Notes: generated by a model not told the origin, from the sequence alone. Shown: positions 26,758-37,254, numbered from the stretch's first letter. The stretch: DNA of 64,000 nucleotides from Bacteroidota bacterium (GCA_947460345.1 CANHGM010000007.1:53179-117178); one strand, 5' to 3'. Made by a program: numbers and translations.

Positions 26758-29694
26758 ATGAAAAAACACCTCGTTATATTATTTTTAGGACTATATATAT
26801 ATGCAAACTTATCTGCACAACCTTTTGAAGTAAAAGAAGCTAAAACAGGTAAATTTAGCTACCAATACGTAACCAACGACCCTTATAAAGCTCATAAATA
26901 TGTATTAAGCAATGGCATGACCATTATTACCTCTGTAAACAAAAAAGAACCAAGGGTACAAACATATATAGCTATTAAAGCTGGAAGTAAAACAGACCCA
27001 GCTAACAGTACAGGGTTGGCACATTACCTAGAGCATTTGTTGTTTAAAGGTACTGAAAACTATGGAACCGTAGATTATAAAACTGAAAAGCCCTATTTAG
27101 ATATGATAGATGTTTTGTATAGAGAATATAATGCTACCAAAGACGAGACAAAAAGAAAAAACATATATCATAAAATTGATTCGGTAAGTGGCTTGGCGGC
27201 TAAATATGCTATTGCAAACGAATATGACAAGATGATGCAAAACCTTGGTGCTGTTGGCACAAACGCTTTTACCTCTTTTGAACAAACAGTATATGTAAAC
27301 GATGTGCCATCAAACAACTTAGAGAAGTGGTTGAAAATAGAAGGTGAAAGATTTCATAAGCCTGTGTTTAGAATATTCCATACTGAACTTGAAGCTGTGT
27401 TTGAAGAAAAAAATATATCATTAGACAATGATGATAGCAAAGTATATGAAGCTATTACTTCAAATTTGTTTAAAAGCCATCCTTATGGAACCCAAACGAC
27501 CATTGGTACTGTAGAGCATTTAAAAAACCCATCGTTAGACAATATCAGGAACTACTTTAATAAATTTTATAGGCCTAACAATATGGCATTGATAATGGTA
27601 GGTGATTTTGATGAAGAAAAAACAATTGCTATGGCTGAAAAATATTTTTCAGTTTTAGAGCCTAAAAATGTTGACCCTTTTACCTTTAAACCTGAAACAT
27701 CTTTAGCCCCAGTAGAACCTATAATTGTTAGAGGTCCGTCAGCTGAATTTATGGCTATGGGTTTTAGATTTCCTGGAGTAGGAACTAGAGATGCAGCAAT
27801 ACTTAAATTGGCTTCGCAAATTATTTATAATGGCAAAGGCGGTTTAATAGACTTAGATTTGGTTAAATCTCAAAAAATAACAAGCGCTGTGGTATATACA
27901 GATATTTTAAAAGATTATAGTTATATGATGTTTAAAATAAAACCTAAAAGTACAGACGCTGTAGAGTCTACGGTTTCGCTTATAAATGATGAGATAACTA
28001 AATTGTTAAAAGGAAGTTTTGATGATGAATTGATTACAGCTGTGAAAGCAAATATGAAAGTAGATTTGATCAGAAAACAAGAAAGCAGAGAGGCGTCAGC
28101 AGATATGATTTTAGATGCATTTACTACAGATTTTGATTGGAAAAATTATATTGAAGAATTTGATATAATTCAAAAATTAACCAAAAAAGACATAGTTGAT
28201 TTTGCACTGAAATATTTATCTGTTAAACCAGTGATTGTTTATAAAAAACAAGGTGAAGATGCGAATATAGTTAAGGTGATAAAACCAGAAATAACGCCTG
28301 TTGATGTAGAATCAAATAGAGACTCACGCTCAGCGTTTGCTCAATCAATTGATATATTTTCTTCTTCAAATATTGAACCTAAGTATATTGATTACAATAA
28401 AGAGATAATAACTAAAGATATTTCAAATGGTTTAAGTTTATACCACACCACAAATAAAGATAACGAATTATATGAAATGCATTGGATTTGGGATATGGGA
28501 AAAGAGCACAACAAAAAATTACCATTGGCTATTCAGTATTTAAAATATATAGGAACAAACAATTATTCCAACGACCAATTTAATAAAGAACTTTATAAAT
28601 TAGCTACAGAGTTTAATATATATTCAAGCAATAAAGCAGTTACCATTACGCTTTCAGGTTTAAAAGAAAATATGAATAAAGCCATAACTTTAGTGGATGA
28701 TTTGTTAAACAATGCTAAAGTTGACGAACAAAAGTTCAAAGAGTTTCAATCATATATAAATAAAAACAGGACAGATGATATGCTAAACAAAGGCATTATT
28801 TTAAGGGCAGGTTTAAGAAACATTGCTATGTATGGTCTTGAGAATCCATTTTCATATAATTTAACTAATGATGGAATACTTAAACTTGCTCCAATTGATT
28901 TACTTTCTATAACAAAATCTTTAAAACTATATAAGCATAAAATATTCTATTATGGACCTCAGAATGTTGCAGATATAACAACTAATTTATTAAACTTATA
29001 TCGAGTAAAAAGCACTTTAATGGATTATCCAACTCCAATGCTATTCAAGCAAATTATTAACTCAGAGCCTATAGTATATTTTGTAGACTATAATATGGTG
29101 CAAGCAGAAATTTTATGGTTAAAAAACGAGCAAGTATTTGATCCTAATTTAACTACAACTACAACTTTGTTTCAAGAATATTATGGTGGTGGAATGGGCT
29201 CTATTGTGTTTCAAACTATCAGAGAAAGTAAAGCCCTAGCTTATTCGTGCAATATGCGTTTTTCAAATCCTGAATCAAAAGATAAACCATATATAGTAAC
29301 AGGGTATATAGGTACCCAAGCTGATAAATTATTTGAATCTATAACTGCCATGAACGATTTATTAAGCAATATGCCTGAATCAGAAGAATTACTTTCATCA
29401 TGCAAAAGCACAATACGCTCTCAAATTGAGACGGAAAGATTAAACGGAATGGATATATTATATAACTATGAAAATTTGAAAAGGCTAGGTATAACTTATG
29501 ATATAAGAAAAGATGTATATGAAAATGTAAACTCATTGGATATGGGGCTAATAAACAAGTTTTTTGAGTCGTATATTAAATCAGGTGTATATAACCTTTG
29601 TGTAATCGGAAACAAGAAAAATATTAAGATAGAAGAATTTAAAAAGTATGGTAAGTTTACTGAGTTATCAATAAAGCAAGTATTTGGTTATTAA
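26758..29694 (+). CDS. M16 family zinc metallopeptidase, two-domain
   Basis: HYLEHLLFKGT (HxxEH), 978 aa with second M16 domain; signal peptide. Confidence 0.93.
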   Translation: MKKHLVILFLGLYIYANLSAQPFEVKEAKTGKFSYQYVTNDPYKAHKYVLSNGMTIITSVNKKEPRVQTYIAIKAGSKTDPANSTGLAHYLEHLLFKGTENYGTVDYKTEKPYLDMIDVLYREYNATKDETKRKNIYHKIDSVSGLAAKYAIANEYDKMMQNLGAVGTNAFTSFEQTVYVNDVPSNNLEKWLKIEGERFHKPVFRIFHTELEAVFEEKNISLDNDDSKVYEAITSNLFKSHPYGTQTTIGTVEHLKNPSLDNIRNYFNKFYRPNNMALIMVGDFDEEKTIAMAEKYFSVLEPKNVDPFTFKPETSLAPVEPIIVRGPSAEFMAMGFRFPGVGTRDAAILKLASQIIYNGKGGLIDLDLVKSQKITSAVVYTDILKDYSYMMFKIKPKSTDAVESTVSLINDEITKLLKGSFDDELITAVKANMKVDLIRKQESREASADMILDAFTTDFDWKNYIEEFDIIQKLTKKDIVDFALKYLSVKPVIVYKKQGEDANIVKVIKPEITPVDVESNRDSRSAFAQSIDIFSSSNIEPKYIDYNKEIITKDISNGLSLYHTTNKDNELYEMHWIWDMGKEHNKKLPLAIQYLKYIGTNNYSNDQFNKELYKLATEFNIYSSNKAVTITLSGLKENMNKAITLVDDLLNNAKVDEQKFKEFQSYINKNRTDDMLNKGIILRAGLRNIAMYGLENPFSYNLTNDGILKLAPIDLLSITKSLKLYKHKIFYYGPQNVADITTNLLNLYRVKSTLMDYPTPMLFKQIINSEPIVYFVDYNMVQAEILWLKNEQVFDPNLTTTTTLFQEYYGGGMGSIVFQTIRESKALAYSCNMRFSNPESKDKPYIVTGYIGTQADKLFESITAMNDLLSNMPESEELLSSCKSTIRSQIETERLNGMDILYNYENLKRLGITYDIRKDVYENVNSLDMGLINKFFESYIKSGVYNLCVIGNKKNIKIEEFKKYGKFTELSIKQVFGY

Positions 29695-29696
29695 TG

Positions 29697-30659
29697 CTAA
29701 TCTTCTTGTCGGCCAATCATTTTTTCAGGTAAGTTTTCAGGAATTTTCTCTTCAGGTTTTATAGGTTCGTTTGTGATGAGTTTATCTAAATCAGGCATTC
29801 CTGCATCTACCCAAGCAGTATACCATATAGACGAAATAGACAATATTGAAGAACGCAATCTTCTTTCTACTTGGTCTCCTAAAATATCGTGGTATTTTCT
29901 ACAGAAATCTTGACTATATGTTCTAATGGTGGTGCTACCTCTTTGCTCAAATGTAAATTTTCTATCGTCGCCAAATATTTTTGTAGCCATTTTCTCAAAA
30001 TATAAAACGGAGTCTACAGCAGCATAACTTCCTTCAGCCACGGTCCACATATACTCTTGTACTTTGTCTATGTACATAGCCCTGCCACAAAAGTAATCAT
30101 ACTCAGTACTGAACAATTCCAACACTCGTGATTCCCATAATCCATGTATTCCTTTTTGATCTGTTTTTTGTCCATTATAATTAGACGTGCTGTGCAAAGG
30201 AACGTGTGCATCAGCTATATAATGGCCTATGTCAGCAGAAGTTTTTAAGATTTTACTTACATCTTTTTTTTCGAAAGCATCTCTAAGACGGTAGTACATT
30301 AAAAACACATGCCAAGGAACAATGCCATGTGTGGTAAGTGTGTCTTCGGTATATTTTGCAACTGCTTCTTTCCAATATTTAGGAATAGTATCAAAAGGAA
30401 CTGCTTTTTCATAATGGTCAGCATCTAAGTAATGCCTGCATGCTTCATCTGCTACTATATATCTTCTGCTATCTGGGTCTACTGAATGTTCCGTCAGGTA
30501 ATCGATATAATTTTTATAAAAACCAAACATTTGAGGAGGCAAAGAAAACACTGCATTTCTGTTGCATAATTTATGTCCGTAAAAGCCCCAGGCATTAGTT
30601 GTTTTGTAAGTAAAGAAACATAAAACACTTACAACAATATATATATATACTTTTTTCAT
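29697..30659 (-). CDS. Zinc-dependent phospholipase C / S1-P1 nuclease-like secreted protein
   Basis: WGFYGHKLCNRNAVFSLP, ADIGHYIADAHVPLHSTSNYNGQ, HGLWESRVLEL. Confidence 0.8.
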   Translation of the reverse strand: MKKVYIYIVVSVLCFFTYKTTNAWGFYGHKLCNRNAVFSLPPQMFGFYKNYIDYLTEHSVDPDSRRYIVADEACRHYLDADHYEKAVPFDTIPKYWKEAVAKYTEDTLTTHGIVPWHVFLMYYRLRDAFEKKDVSKILKTSADIGHYIADAHVPLHSTSNYNGQKTDQKGIHGLWESRVLELFSTEYDYFCGRAMYIDKVQEYMWTVAEGSYAAVDSVLYFEKMATKIFGDDRKFTFEQRGSTTIRTYSQDFCRKYHDILGDQVERRLRSSILSISSIWYTAWVDAGMPDLDKLITNEPIKPEEKIPENLPEKMIGRQED

Positions 30660-30664
30660 ATATA

Positions 30665-30829
30665 TTAATTGTTTACAAAAGCAAATGGCTTTACTTCATG
30701 ATGAAGCAAAGCCATTGAGTCGAAAGAAGTTTTTACTTTATCTGGTCTTATTTCTAGAGGTTTTGGCTCATTGTTTTTACATGACACCAAACATTGAAAA
30801 ACTATATATATGGCTACAAATTTTTTCAA
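30665..30829 (-). CDS. Small lipoprotein, 54 aa, TTG start, not in the supplied ORF track
   Basis: Uninterrupted translation MKKFVAIYIVFQCLVSCKNNEPKPLEIRPDKVKTSFDSMALLHHEVKPFAFVNN*; signal peptide with LVSC lipobox; 9-bp and 5-bp gaps to neighbouring same-strand genes. Confidence 0.8.
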   Translation of the reverse strand: MKKFVAIYIVFQCLVSCKNNEPKPLEIRPDKVKTSFDSMALLHHEVKPFAFVNN

Positions 30830-30838
30830 GTAATGAAT

Positions 30839-32998
30839 TTATTTAACTAAAATCATTTCGTTGATCAAGTTGGAAGCTCCACCAAATTTGTCGATAATAA
30901 ATAATATATATCTAACATCAACACATATAGTACGTTTTAAATCTTTATCAAATGCAATATCGCCGCTCATAGCTTCCCAGTTGCCGTCAAATGCAGTACC
31001 TATCAAATTGCCTTCTCCATCTATAACAGGGCTACCAGAGTTTCCTCCAGTAATGTCGTTGGTAGTAATAAAACCAACTGGCACTTCACCAGTAGCGTCT
31101 TTATATTGGCCATAATCTTTTTTAAGATATAACTCTTTAAGTTTTGCTGGCACTTCAAACTCAGGGTCTCCAGGGTTTTCTTTTTGCATCACGCCTGATA
31201 AGTTGGTCAAGTAGTGGTAGTGAATGGCATCTTTAGGGTCATAAGATTTTACGTTTCCATAAGTAGTACGCATGGTGCTGTTGGCATCAGGGTAAAACAT
31301 TCTGTCAGGTTGCATCATCATCAATCCTTTTACATATGCTTTTCCTTCTTTAGCTACTGACAGTTGAAAAGCATCTGCATATTTTTTATAATTGTCATTA
31401 TAGTTTGAAAGAAAAGCCAAAGCTGTTTGAATGGCAGGGTCTTTCATCATTTTTTTCTGATCAGGATTTGCTAAGAATTTTTCAAAAGCAGCAGCATTGG
31501 TTAAGAATGTTTTTTTGTATACCATAGCTGCAAAAGCATTGCATTTTTCTTCAGTTGTTTTTCCTTTAGATTTTAAAATAGTGCTCATAAAGGCAGGGTG
31601 CTGACTTGCAGGAATATCTTCATAAAACATTTGTAACATAGCCCCAGCTATATTTTGATCGATGGTAGGGTTATATATTTTTATAAACATATCGTATCTC
31701 ATTTTCACTACAGCAAGTGTTGCTTTAAGGGCTACTGAGTCAACAGGAGACTTTTCGAGTACTTTATTTAAATCATAAAAAGCAGAAGCAAATGAAAACA
31801 AAGGTGTTCCAAAAATACCCTCTCTCATATATACACCATATTTGTTGTATGGTTGATATTCAGTATATGATTTTTCTAGGTTTGTAAATAGAGATGCAAA
31901 TTCAGCTTTATTTGAAGCCCAAGCTTTAAAAGCTGTTTCTTCTGATACTTTTCTGTCATATACTTTGTTTTTCTTTAATTGTTCTGTTTGTCCAATGAAG
32001 TATTTCCAATAGTTAGCGATTTGAGCATATCTGCTTGCTTGTTGCAAACGAATAGTCACATCTTTATCCATTTCTTTTTTCATTAAACTCAAACGTTTGT
32101 CTCTAAGTTTAACAATAGATGGATTGGTTTCGTCGATAGCAAGTTTAACACCCATAGATGTTTCATATCTATTGGTTCTACCCGGAAAACCAAAAATCAT
32201 AGCAAAGTCGCCTTCTTTAACTCCTTTTAAAGAAACTGGTAAGAATTTTTTAGGTTTGTAAGGCACATTGTCTTTGCTATAGGCAGCAGGTTTGTTGTCT
32301 TTACCTGCATATATTCTAAACATACTAAAGTCACCTGTATGTCTTGGCCACATCCAATTATCTACATCACCACCAAATTTACCAATGCTTTCAGTTGGTG
32401 TTCCTACCAATCTGATATCAGTAAACTTTTCCATCACAAATAAATAAAATTGATTTGCTTTAAACATTTCACGTACAAAAGCTTCGTAATGAGTACCTTC
32501 TTTAGCTTTAGAAATAATAGGTTTAGTTACTTCACCAATTTTTTTATTCCAATCTTCATAAGGAATATCTTTTAACCCCGCCATTACTTGCTCTGTTACA
32601 TCTTCCATTCTAACTAAGAATTGAACTGACAAGTCTTTAGCCGGTATTTCTTGTTCTTTGTTATATGCCCAAAACCCATTTTGAAGGTAGTTTTTTTCTG
32701 CAGTTGATGCTGAAGCAATGGCATCGTATCCACAGTGATGGTTAGTAATAACAAGACCTTCACCGCTCACTACTTCACCTGTACACCCTCCTCCAAACCA
32801 TATGATAGCATCTTTAATAGATGAATTATTTACACTGTAAAGTTGGTCAGCGTTAAGCTTTAAGCCATGCTTTACCATGTCGTTGTAGTTTTTTTGAGAA
32901 AGCAACAAAGGCAACCACATTCCTTCATCATTTCCACCAGCAAAAGATTGAGTAATAATTGTGAATAAGACACAAATTGATAGGAGCAATTTTTTCAT
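30839..32998 (-). CDS. S46 family dipeptidyl peptidase
   Basis: ITNHHCGYDAI, FGGDVDNWMWPRHTGDFSMFRIY, TNDITGGNSGSPVIDGEGNLIGTAFDGNWEAM. Confidence 0.95.
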   Translation of the reverse strand: MKKLLLSICVLFTIITQSFAGGNDEGMWLPLLLSQKNYNDMVKHGLKLNADQLYSVNNSSIKDAIIWFGGGCTGEVVSGEGLVITNHHCGYDAIASASTAEKNYLQNGFWAYNKEQEIPAKDLSVQFLVRMEDVTEQVMAGLKDIPYEDWNKKIGEVTKPIISKAKEGTHYEAFVREMFKANQFYLFVMEKFTDIRLVGTPTESIGKFGGDVDNWMWPRHTGDFSMFRIYAGKDNKPAAYSKDNVPYKPKKFLPVSLKGVKEGDFAMIFGFPGRTNRYETSMGVKLAIDETNPSIVKLRDKRLSLMKKEMDKDVTIRLQQASRYAQIANYWKYFIGQTEQLKKNKVYDRKVSEETAFKAWASNKAEFASLFTNLEKSYTEYQPYNKYGVYMREGIFGTPLFSFASAFYDLNKVLEKSPVDSVALKATLAVVKMRYDMFIKIYNPTIDQNIAGAMLQMFYEDIPASQHPAFMSTILKSKGKTTEEKCNAFAAMVYKKTFLTNAAAFEKFLANPDQKKMMKDPAIQTALAFLSNYNDNYKKYADAFQLSVAKEGKAYVKGLMMMQPDRMFYPDANSTMRTTYGNVKSYDPKDAIHYHYLTNLSGVMQKENPGDPEFEVPAKLKELYLKKDYGQYKDATGEVPVGFITTNDITGGNSGSPVIDGEGNLIGTAFDGNWEAMSGDIAFDKDLKRTICVDVRYILFIIDKFGGASNLINEMILVK

Positions 32999-33019
32999 TG
33001 ATTATGTATTTTTGGATGG

Positions 33020-33027
33020 CAAATGTA
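33020..33027 (-). promoter_or_regulatory. Candidate -7 element TACATTTG for the S46 operon
   Basis: Reverse complement of caaatgta about 22 bp upstream of the start codon. Confidence 0.35.
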
Positions 33028-33132
33028 GTATATTTTGAGTAGAGTTTAAAATGGTTTGTAGATGCCTTCTCTATAAAAAATTGTTTATATAAAATATGTA
33101 ATTATATTTGAATAATTTTATATACCATCTAA

Positions 33133-33765
33133 ATGAAAAAAAATATATTTATTGCGTTTGCATGTATCGTATTTATAACTAGTTGCAAAAAGAAAGATAC
33201 TACAACAGACCCAATACCAACACCTGTTGCTACTGAAAAAATAATTGAAATTAAAACAACTTTTGGTACCATGTATATGTGGTTGTATAAACAAACGCCA
33301 CAACACCGTGATAATTTTTTAAAATTAGCCTCAAGTGGTTTTTTTGACAGCACTACTTTTCACCGAATTATTAAAGATTTTGTGATACAAGGTGGTGACC
33401 CAAACAGCAAAGATGCTGACCAAACCAATGATGGTACAGGCGGGCCCGGTTATACTGTTCCTGCTGAGTTTGTAGACAGCATCAAACACGATTATGGAGC
33501 TGTGGGAGCAGCCAGAGACAACAACCCTGCTAAAGCATCAAATGGAAGCCAGTTTTATATAGTGACCAATAAAGCAGGTACGCACTCTTTAGATAAAAAT
33601 TATACTGTCTTCGGAAAAATAATAGGTGGAGTAGATTTTTCTTATACCATTTCAACCCAGCCAAAAGATGTTAGAGATAAGCCTACAACCAATATCATCA
33701 TGGATGTGAATGTGGTTGAAAAAACACTTGATCAGCTTAAAACCGAATTTAATTTTATACCTTAA
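33133..33765 (+). CDS. Cyclophilin-type peptidylprolyl isomerase lipoprotein
   Basis: Lipobox ITSCKK; FHRIIKDFVIQGGDP, NGSQFYIVT, FGKIIGGVD. Confidence 0.93.
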   Translation: MKKNIFIAFACIVFITSCKKKDTTTDPIPTPVATEKIIEIKTTFGTMYMWLYKQTPQHRDNFLKLASSGFFDSTTFHRIIKDFVIQGGDPNSKDADQTNDGTGGPGYTVPAEFVDSIKHDYGAVGAARDNNPAKASNGSQFYIVTNKAGTHSLDKNYTVFGKIIGGVDFSYTISTQPKDVRDKPTTNIIMDVNVVEKTLDQLKTEFNFIP

Positions 33766-33770
33766 TTTTT

Positions 33771-34670
33771 ATGGTAAATTATAATCCAAAAGATTGGCTT
33801 ACCTTTATATTTAGGTTTCATAAAGCAGATACTTTTAGAACGCTTACTCCAATGATGATTACCGTTGGGTTATATGCTTTAGTTATAGCTGAGCTCGAAA
33901 TTGATATTATACATATAAGTGAAACTAGTAGCTTAAAGAATTTTTCAGCCTTACATACTTTGATAGGTTTTGCACTTTCTATGCTTTTAGTATTCAGAAC
34001 CAATACGGCTTACGAAAGGTGGTGGGAAGGAAGAAAACTATGGGGAAGTTTAGTTAATAACAGCAGGGCAATGGCCATGAAAATAGAAGTGATGTTGCCA
34101 GCAAATCTTATTGAAGACAGGTTTTTCTTTGCTACCATGATTGGCAACTATGCTGATGTGTTGAGAACACATTTACGAAACCAAAAAAACAGCTCTGCTA
34201 TAGAATGCGATGGCTTTTCAAAAGCTGAAATTAAAGATATTGTTCACCAACCCAATTATATCGCTACCAAAATATTTGAACGTATAAATACACTTTACGT
34301 AAATAAAAAAATAAGCAACGAACAATACTTGATTTTGAATAATGAAATGACTGCATATATAGATGTATGTGGAGCATGCGAACGAATAAAAAACACCCCT
34401 ATTCCATTTTCATATAGTTCGTTTCTAAAAAAGTTTATATTTTTTTATGTGATGACATTGCCCTTTGGTTATGTGGTTTCACTCAAGTATTTAATGATTC
34501 CTTTATCCATATTTATTTTTTATGTTTTAGCTAGTTTAGAGTTAATAGCTGAAGAGATTGAAAATCCATTTGGCACTGATGATAACGACTTGCCAACAGA
34601 TGCCATTACTAAATCTATCAAAGAAAACTCTCTAATTATTATAAAACATTCTAACAAAGAATTGGATTAG
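33771..34670 (+). CDS. Bestrophin-family (UPF0187) membrane protein
   Basis: FRTNTAYERWWEGRKLWGSLVNNSR, EIENPFGTDDNDLPTDAI. Confidence 0.9.
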   Translation: MVNYNPKDWLTFIFRFHKADTFRTLTPMMITVGLYALVIAELEIDIIHISETSSLKNFSALHTLIGFALSMLLVFRTNTAYERWWEGRKLWGSLVNNSRAMAMKIEVMLPANLIEDRFFFATMIGNYADVLRTHLRNQKNSSAIECDGFSKAEIKDIVHQPNYIATKIFERINTLYVNKKISNEQYLILNNEMTAYIDVCGACERIKNTPIPFSYSSFLKKFIFFYVMTLPFGYVVSLKYLMIPLSIFIFYVLASLELIAEEIENPFGTDDNDLPTDAITKSIKENSLIIIKHSNKELD

Positions 34671-34724
34671 TTTTATTTACTTGAAGGTTTAATACTTAAA
34701 TTTGTGCTTTGATAATTAACATTT

Positions 34725-35447
34725 GTGGAAAGACTAGTCATTATACCTACCTATAACGAAAAAGAAAATATTGAGAACATGGTTAGAAAAGTGTTCTCGC
34801 TTTCACCTGTATTTCATTTGCTGATAGTAGACGATGGCTCACCTGATGGCACGGGACAAATTGTAAAGAACTTGCAAAAAGAATTTTCTGGTTTGTTTAT
34901 CATGGAACGCAGTGGTAAGCAAGGTTTAGGCACTGCATATATAGCCGGTTTTAAATGGGCTTTAGAAAAGCAATACGAATATATATTTGAAATGGATTGC
35001 GACTTTAGTCACAACCCTGAAGATTTAATAAAACTATATCATGCATGCAAAAATGAAGGTGCTGATATGTCTATAGGTAGTAGATATAAAACAGGTATCA
35101 ATGTAGTAAATTGGCCTATGGGCAGAGTGCTAATGAGTTACTATGCATCAGCATATGTGAGGTTTGTAACAGGTATGGATATACGTGACACTACTGCTGG
35201 TTTTGTTTGTTATCACAGAAAAGTACTCGAAAAAATACCTTTAGAAAAAATCAAGTTTAAAGGATATGCATTCCAAATTGAAATGAAATTTACCACTTGG
35301 AAATATGGATTTAAACTAGTTGAAGTGCCTATTATATTTACTGACAGAACTGAAGGTCAATCTAAAATGAGCAGCGGTATTTTTAAAGAAGCTATTCTAG
35401 GTGTGCTAGATATGAAAATCAATAGTTGGTTTAGAAAATTTAATTAA
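34725..35447 (+). CDS. Polyprenol monophosphomannose synthase-like GT2
   Basis: VIIPTYNEKENIENMV, LLIVDDGSPDGTG, MDCDFSHNPEDL, GSRYKTG. Confidence 0.92.
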   Translation: MERLVIIPTYNEKENIENMVRKVFSLSPVFHLLIVDDGSPDGTGQIVKNLQKEFSGLFIMERSGKQGLGTAYIAGFKWALEKQYEYIFEMDCDFSHNPEDLIKLYHACKNEGADMSIGSRYKTGINVVNWPMGRVLMSYYASAYVRFVTGMDIRDTTAGFVCYHRKVLEKIPLEKIKFKGYAFQIEMKFTTWKYGFKLVEVPIIFTDRTEGQSKMSSGIFKEAILGVLDMKINSWFRKFN

Positions 35448-35458
35448 TATATATATTA

Positions 35459-36178
35459 TTATTTTGTTTGTTTGTTGAAAGACTTATATATGTTTTTGAC
35501 ACAATGCAACGAAAATTGATTTAAGACAATATCTCCTCCTCTAGAGCTGCTATTAAAAGGAAACAGATAGCTATTGTATTGAATTGAAAACCTATAATCT
35601 TTCCATTTATAACCAATATCACCTTCCCAACCTAAGTTCAAATTTAAATTATTGGTGTACAAGTCTCTTTTTTCTTCTTGTTCTATATATTTAAAATAAG
35701 ACTGATCTGCTATTAACAATTGAAGCAACAACCCTGCAGATACGTCAATCTTTTTGCTAATATTTAAACGCAAATTACTTCCAAGGTTAAAATAATGCAT
35801 GTTGTACTTAATTTTATATTGAGCTACAAAAGAGTCTTTGTCTTTAAGCTTCTCTCCCAGGAAGAGGCCTAAGTTGCTATATTGATAATCGAGGTGGTGA
35901 ACCAGCACCGATCTTTTGTTTTTAACTTTATGAGTGCCTAATTGTAAAAATACCAATGCATTTGATTGATATTGAAAATCAGCTTTAAATTTTTCATTCT
36001 TAAACTTATCGTCAAAATAGCTTTTAGCAACTGTAAAACCTAAGCCGCCACCAGCATATACTTTTCTGTCTTGGCTTTGACTTTTGTGGCATACGATGAG
36101 TAGCAATAATATATATATATATTGATACTTGTTTGTGCTAACTATTTTCTTATTGGTGCTGAATGTATTTGTTTTCAT
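35459..36178 (-). CDS. Outer-membrane beta-barrel-like protein, unknown function
   Basis: N-terminal hydrophobic segment, VYAGGGLGFTVAKSYF, alternating beta-strand pattern. Confidence 0.5.
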   Translation of the reverse strand: MKTNTFSTNKKIVSTNKYQYIYILLLLIVCHKSQSQDRKVYAGGGLGFTVAKSYFDDKFKNEKFKADFQYQSNALVFLQLGTHKVKNKRSVLVHHLDYQYSNLGLFLGEKLKDKDSFVAQYKIKYNMHYFNLGSNLRLNISKKIDVSAGLLLQLLIADQSYFKYIEQEEKRDLYTNNLNLNLGWEGDIGYKWKDYRFSIQYNSYLFPFNSSSRGGDIVLNQFSLHCVKNIYKSFNKQTK

Positions 36179-36425
36179 AGTTCAAATTTGTTTATTTTAT
36201 TTGAATAAAAAATGTACTTACAATACAAATTCAAAAAATATTCAACCAAAACACGTACAATTTGTCCGCATGTTTTGTCTGAGCACAGCCATTTGGATAA
36301 TACATACAGAAAGTGATAGGTGGTTTTGAGATCTGTAAACATAATACAGATATTGAAATTTGTGTTGTATTTGAATTTTGATGGAAAACAAAAGTATCAA
36401 TATTTCAAGTATTTTTAACTTCCAT

Positions 36426-36455
36426 TTGCATAAAACAAATTCTTGCATATATTTG
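36426..36455 (+). promoter_or_regulatory. Promoter of tRNA-Phe (TTG-N19-TATATTTG)
   Basis: TTG 36426-36428, 19-bp spacer, TATATTTG 36448-36455. Confidence 0.65.
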
Positions 36456-36478
36456 CACCCCGTTAAATTAGTAACGAA

Positions 36479-36554
36479 GGTGTGGTAGCTCAGTCGGTAG
36501 AGCAAAGGATTGAAAATCCTTGTGTCGGGGGTTCGATTCCCTCCCGCACCACCA
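36479..36554 (+). tRNA. tRNA-Phe (GAA), CCA encoded
   Basis: GGTGTGG...CCGCACC acceptor stem, anticodon loop TTGAAAA flanked by AAGGA/TCCTT, TTCGATTC T-loop, CCA end; 76 nt. Confidence 0.97.
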
Positions 36555-36571
36555 ACAAAATAATATTAGAA

Positions 36572-36605
36572 AACCCTTGTGCCTCAAAACCTCAAGGGTT
36601 TTTTT
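36572..36605 (+). terminator. Intrinsic terminator after tRNA-Phe
   Basis: AACCCTTG-loop-CAAGGGTT followed by T tract. Confidence 0.8.
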
Positions 36606-36615
36606 ATAACCCACG

Positions 36616-37254
36616 ATGGAGAAAACATTATATATTGTGAGACATGGCGAAACCGATTTCAACCGGCAGAACATTGTTCAAGGCAGCGGGGTTGATAGCA
36701 GCCTAAACATACTCGGTCAAACACAAGCTCAACATTTTTATCAAGCTTATAAAGATTTTCCTTTTCAAAAAATTTATATTTCTAAACTCAAACGTACAGA
36801 AGAGAGTGTCGCTTCTTTCATTAAAGAGAATATCCCTTTTGAAAAACTTGAAGGATTAAATGAAATTAGTTGGGGTAAATATGAAGGAAAAAGCCATACC
36901 CTAGAGTTTGAACAAGAATATCAACAACGAGTAATTGATTGGAAAAATGGTTTGTGGGACTTGCCTATTTCTGAGGGGGAAACGCCTTTACAATTACATC
37001 TACGCCAAAAAGAAGCCCTTCAACACATCTTGTCTAAACCTGAAGAAAAGCATGTGTTAATTTGTATGCATGGTAGGGCTTTAAAAGCTTTTATTTGCTT
37101 ACTGCTGAATATTCCTTTATCTCATATGGATGACTATGAACACAGAAACCTTGGTCTGTATGTGTTTGAGTGGAAAGATGGCGGGTTTAATATGCTTGTT
37201 AAAAATGACGCTAAACACTTAGCAGGAGTTGATGTTGTAAATGATTTAACCTAA
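36616..37254 (+). CDS. Histidine phosphatase family protein
   Basis: YIVRHGETDFNRQNIVQG, MHGRALKAFICLLL. Confidence 0.93.
   Translation: MEKTLYIVRHGETDFNRQNIVQGSGVDSSLNILGQTQAQHFYQAYKDFPFQKIYISKLKRTEESVASFIKENIPFEKLEGLNEISWGKYEGKSHTLEFEQEYQQRVIDWKNGLWDLPISEGETPLQLHLRQKEALQHILSKPEEKHVLICMHGRALKAFICLLLNIPLSHMDDYEHRNLGLYVFEWKDGGFNMLVKNDAKHLAGVDVVNDLT

Noticed and set aside
33118-33353. Minus-strand ORFs opposite the cyclophilin gene
   Set aside because: Overlap the strong cyclophilin CDS; no domain signal.
36179-36478. 300-bp gap upstream of tRNA-Phe as a possible ncRNA or small gene
   Set aside because: No convincing ORF or stable hairpin by eye; only the tRNA promoter could be supported.
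36468-36674. 68-aa ORF on the minus strand (…GRESNPRHKDFQSFALPTELPH…)
   Set aside because: It is antisense to tRNA-Phe; the peptide is a familiar tRNA-antisense artefact.
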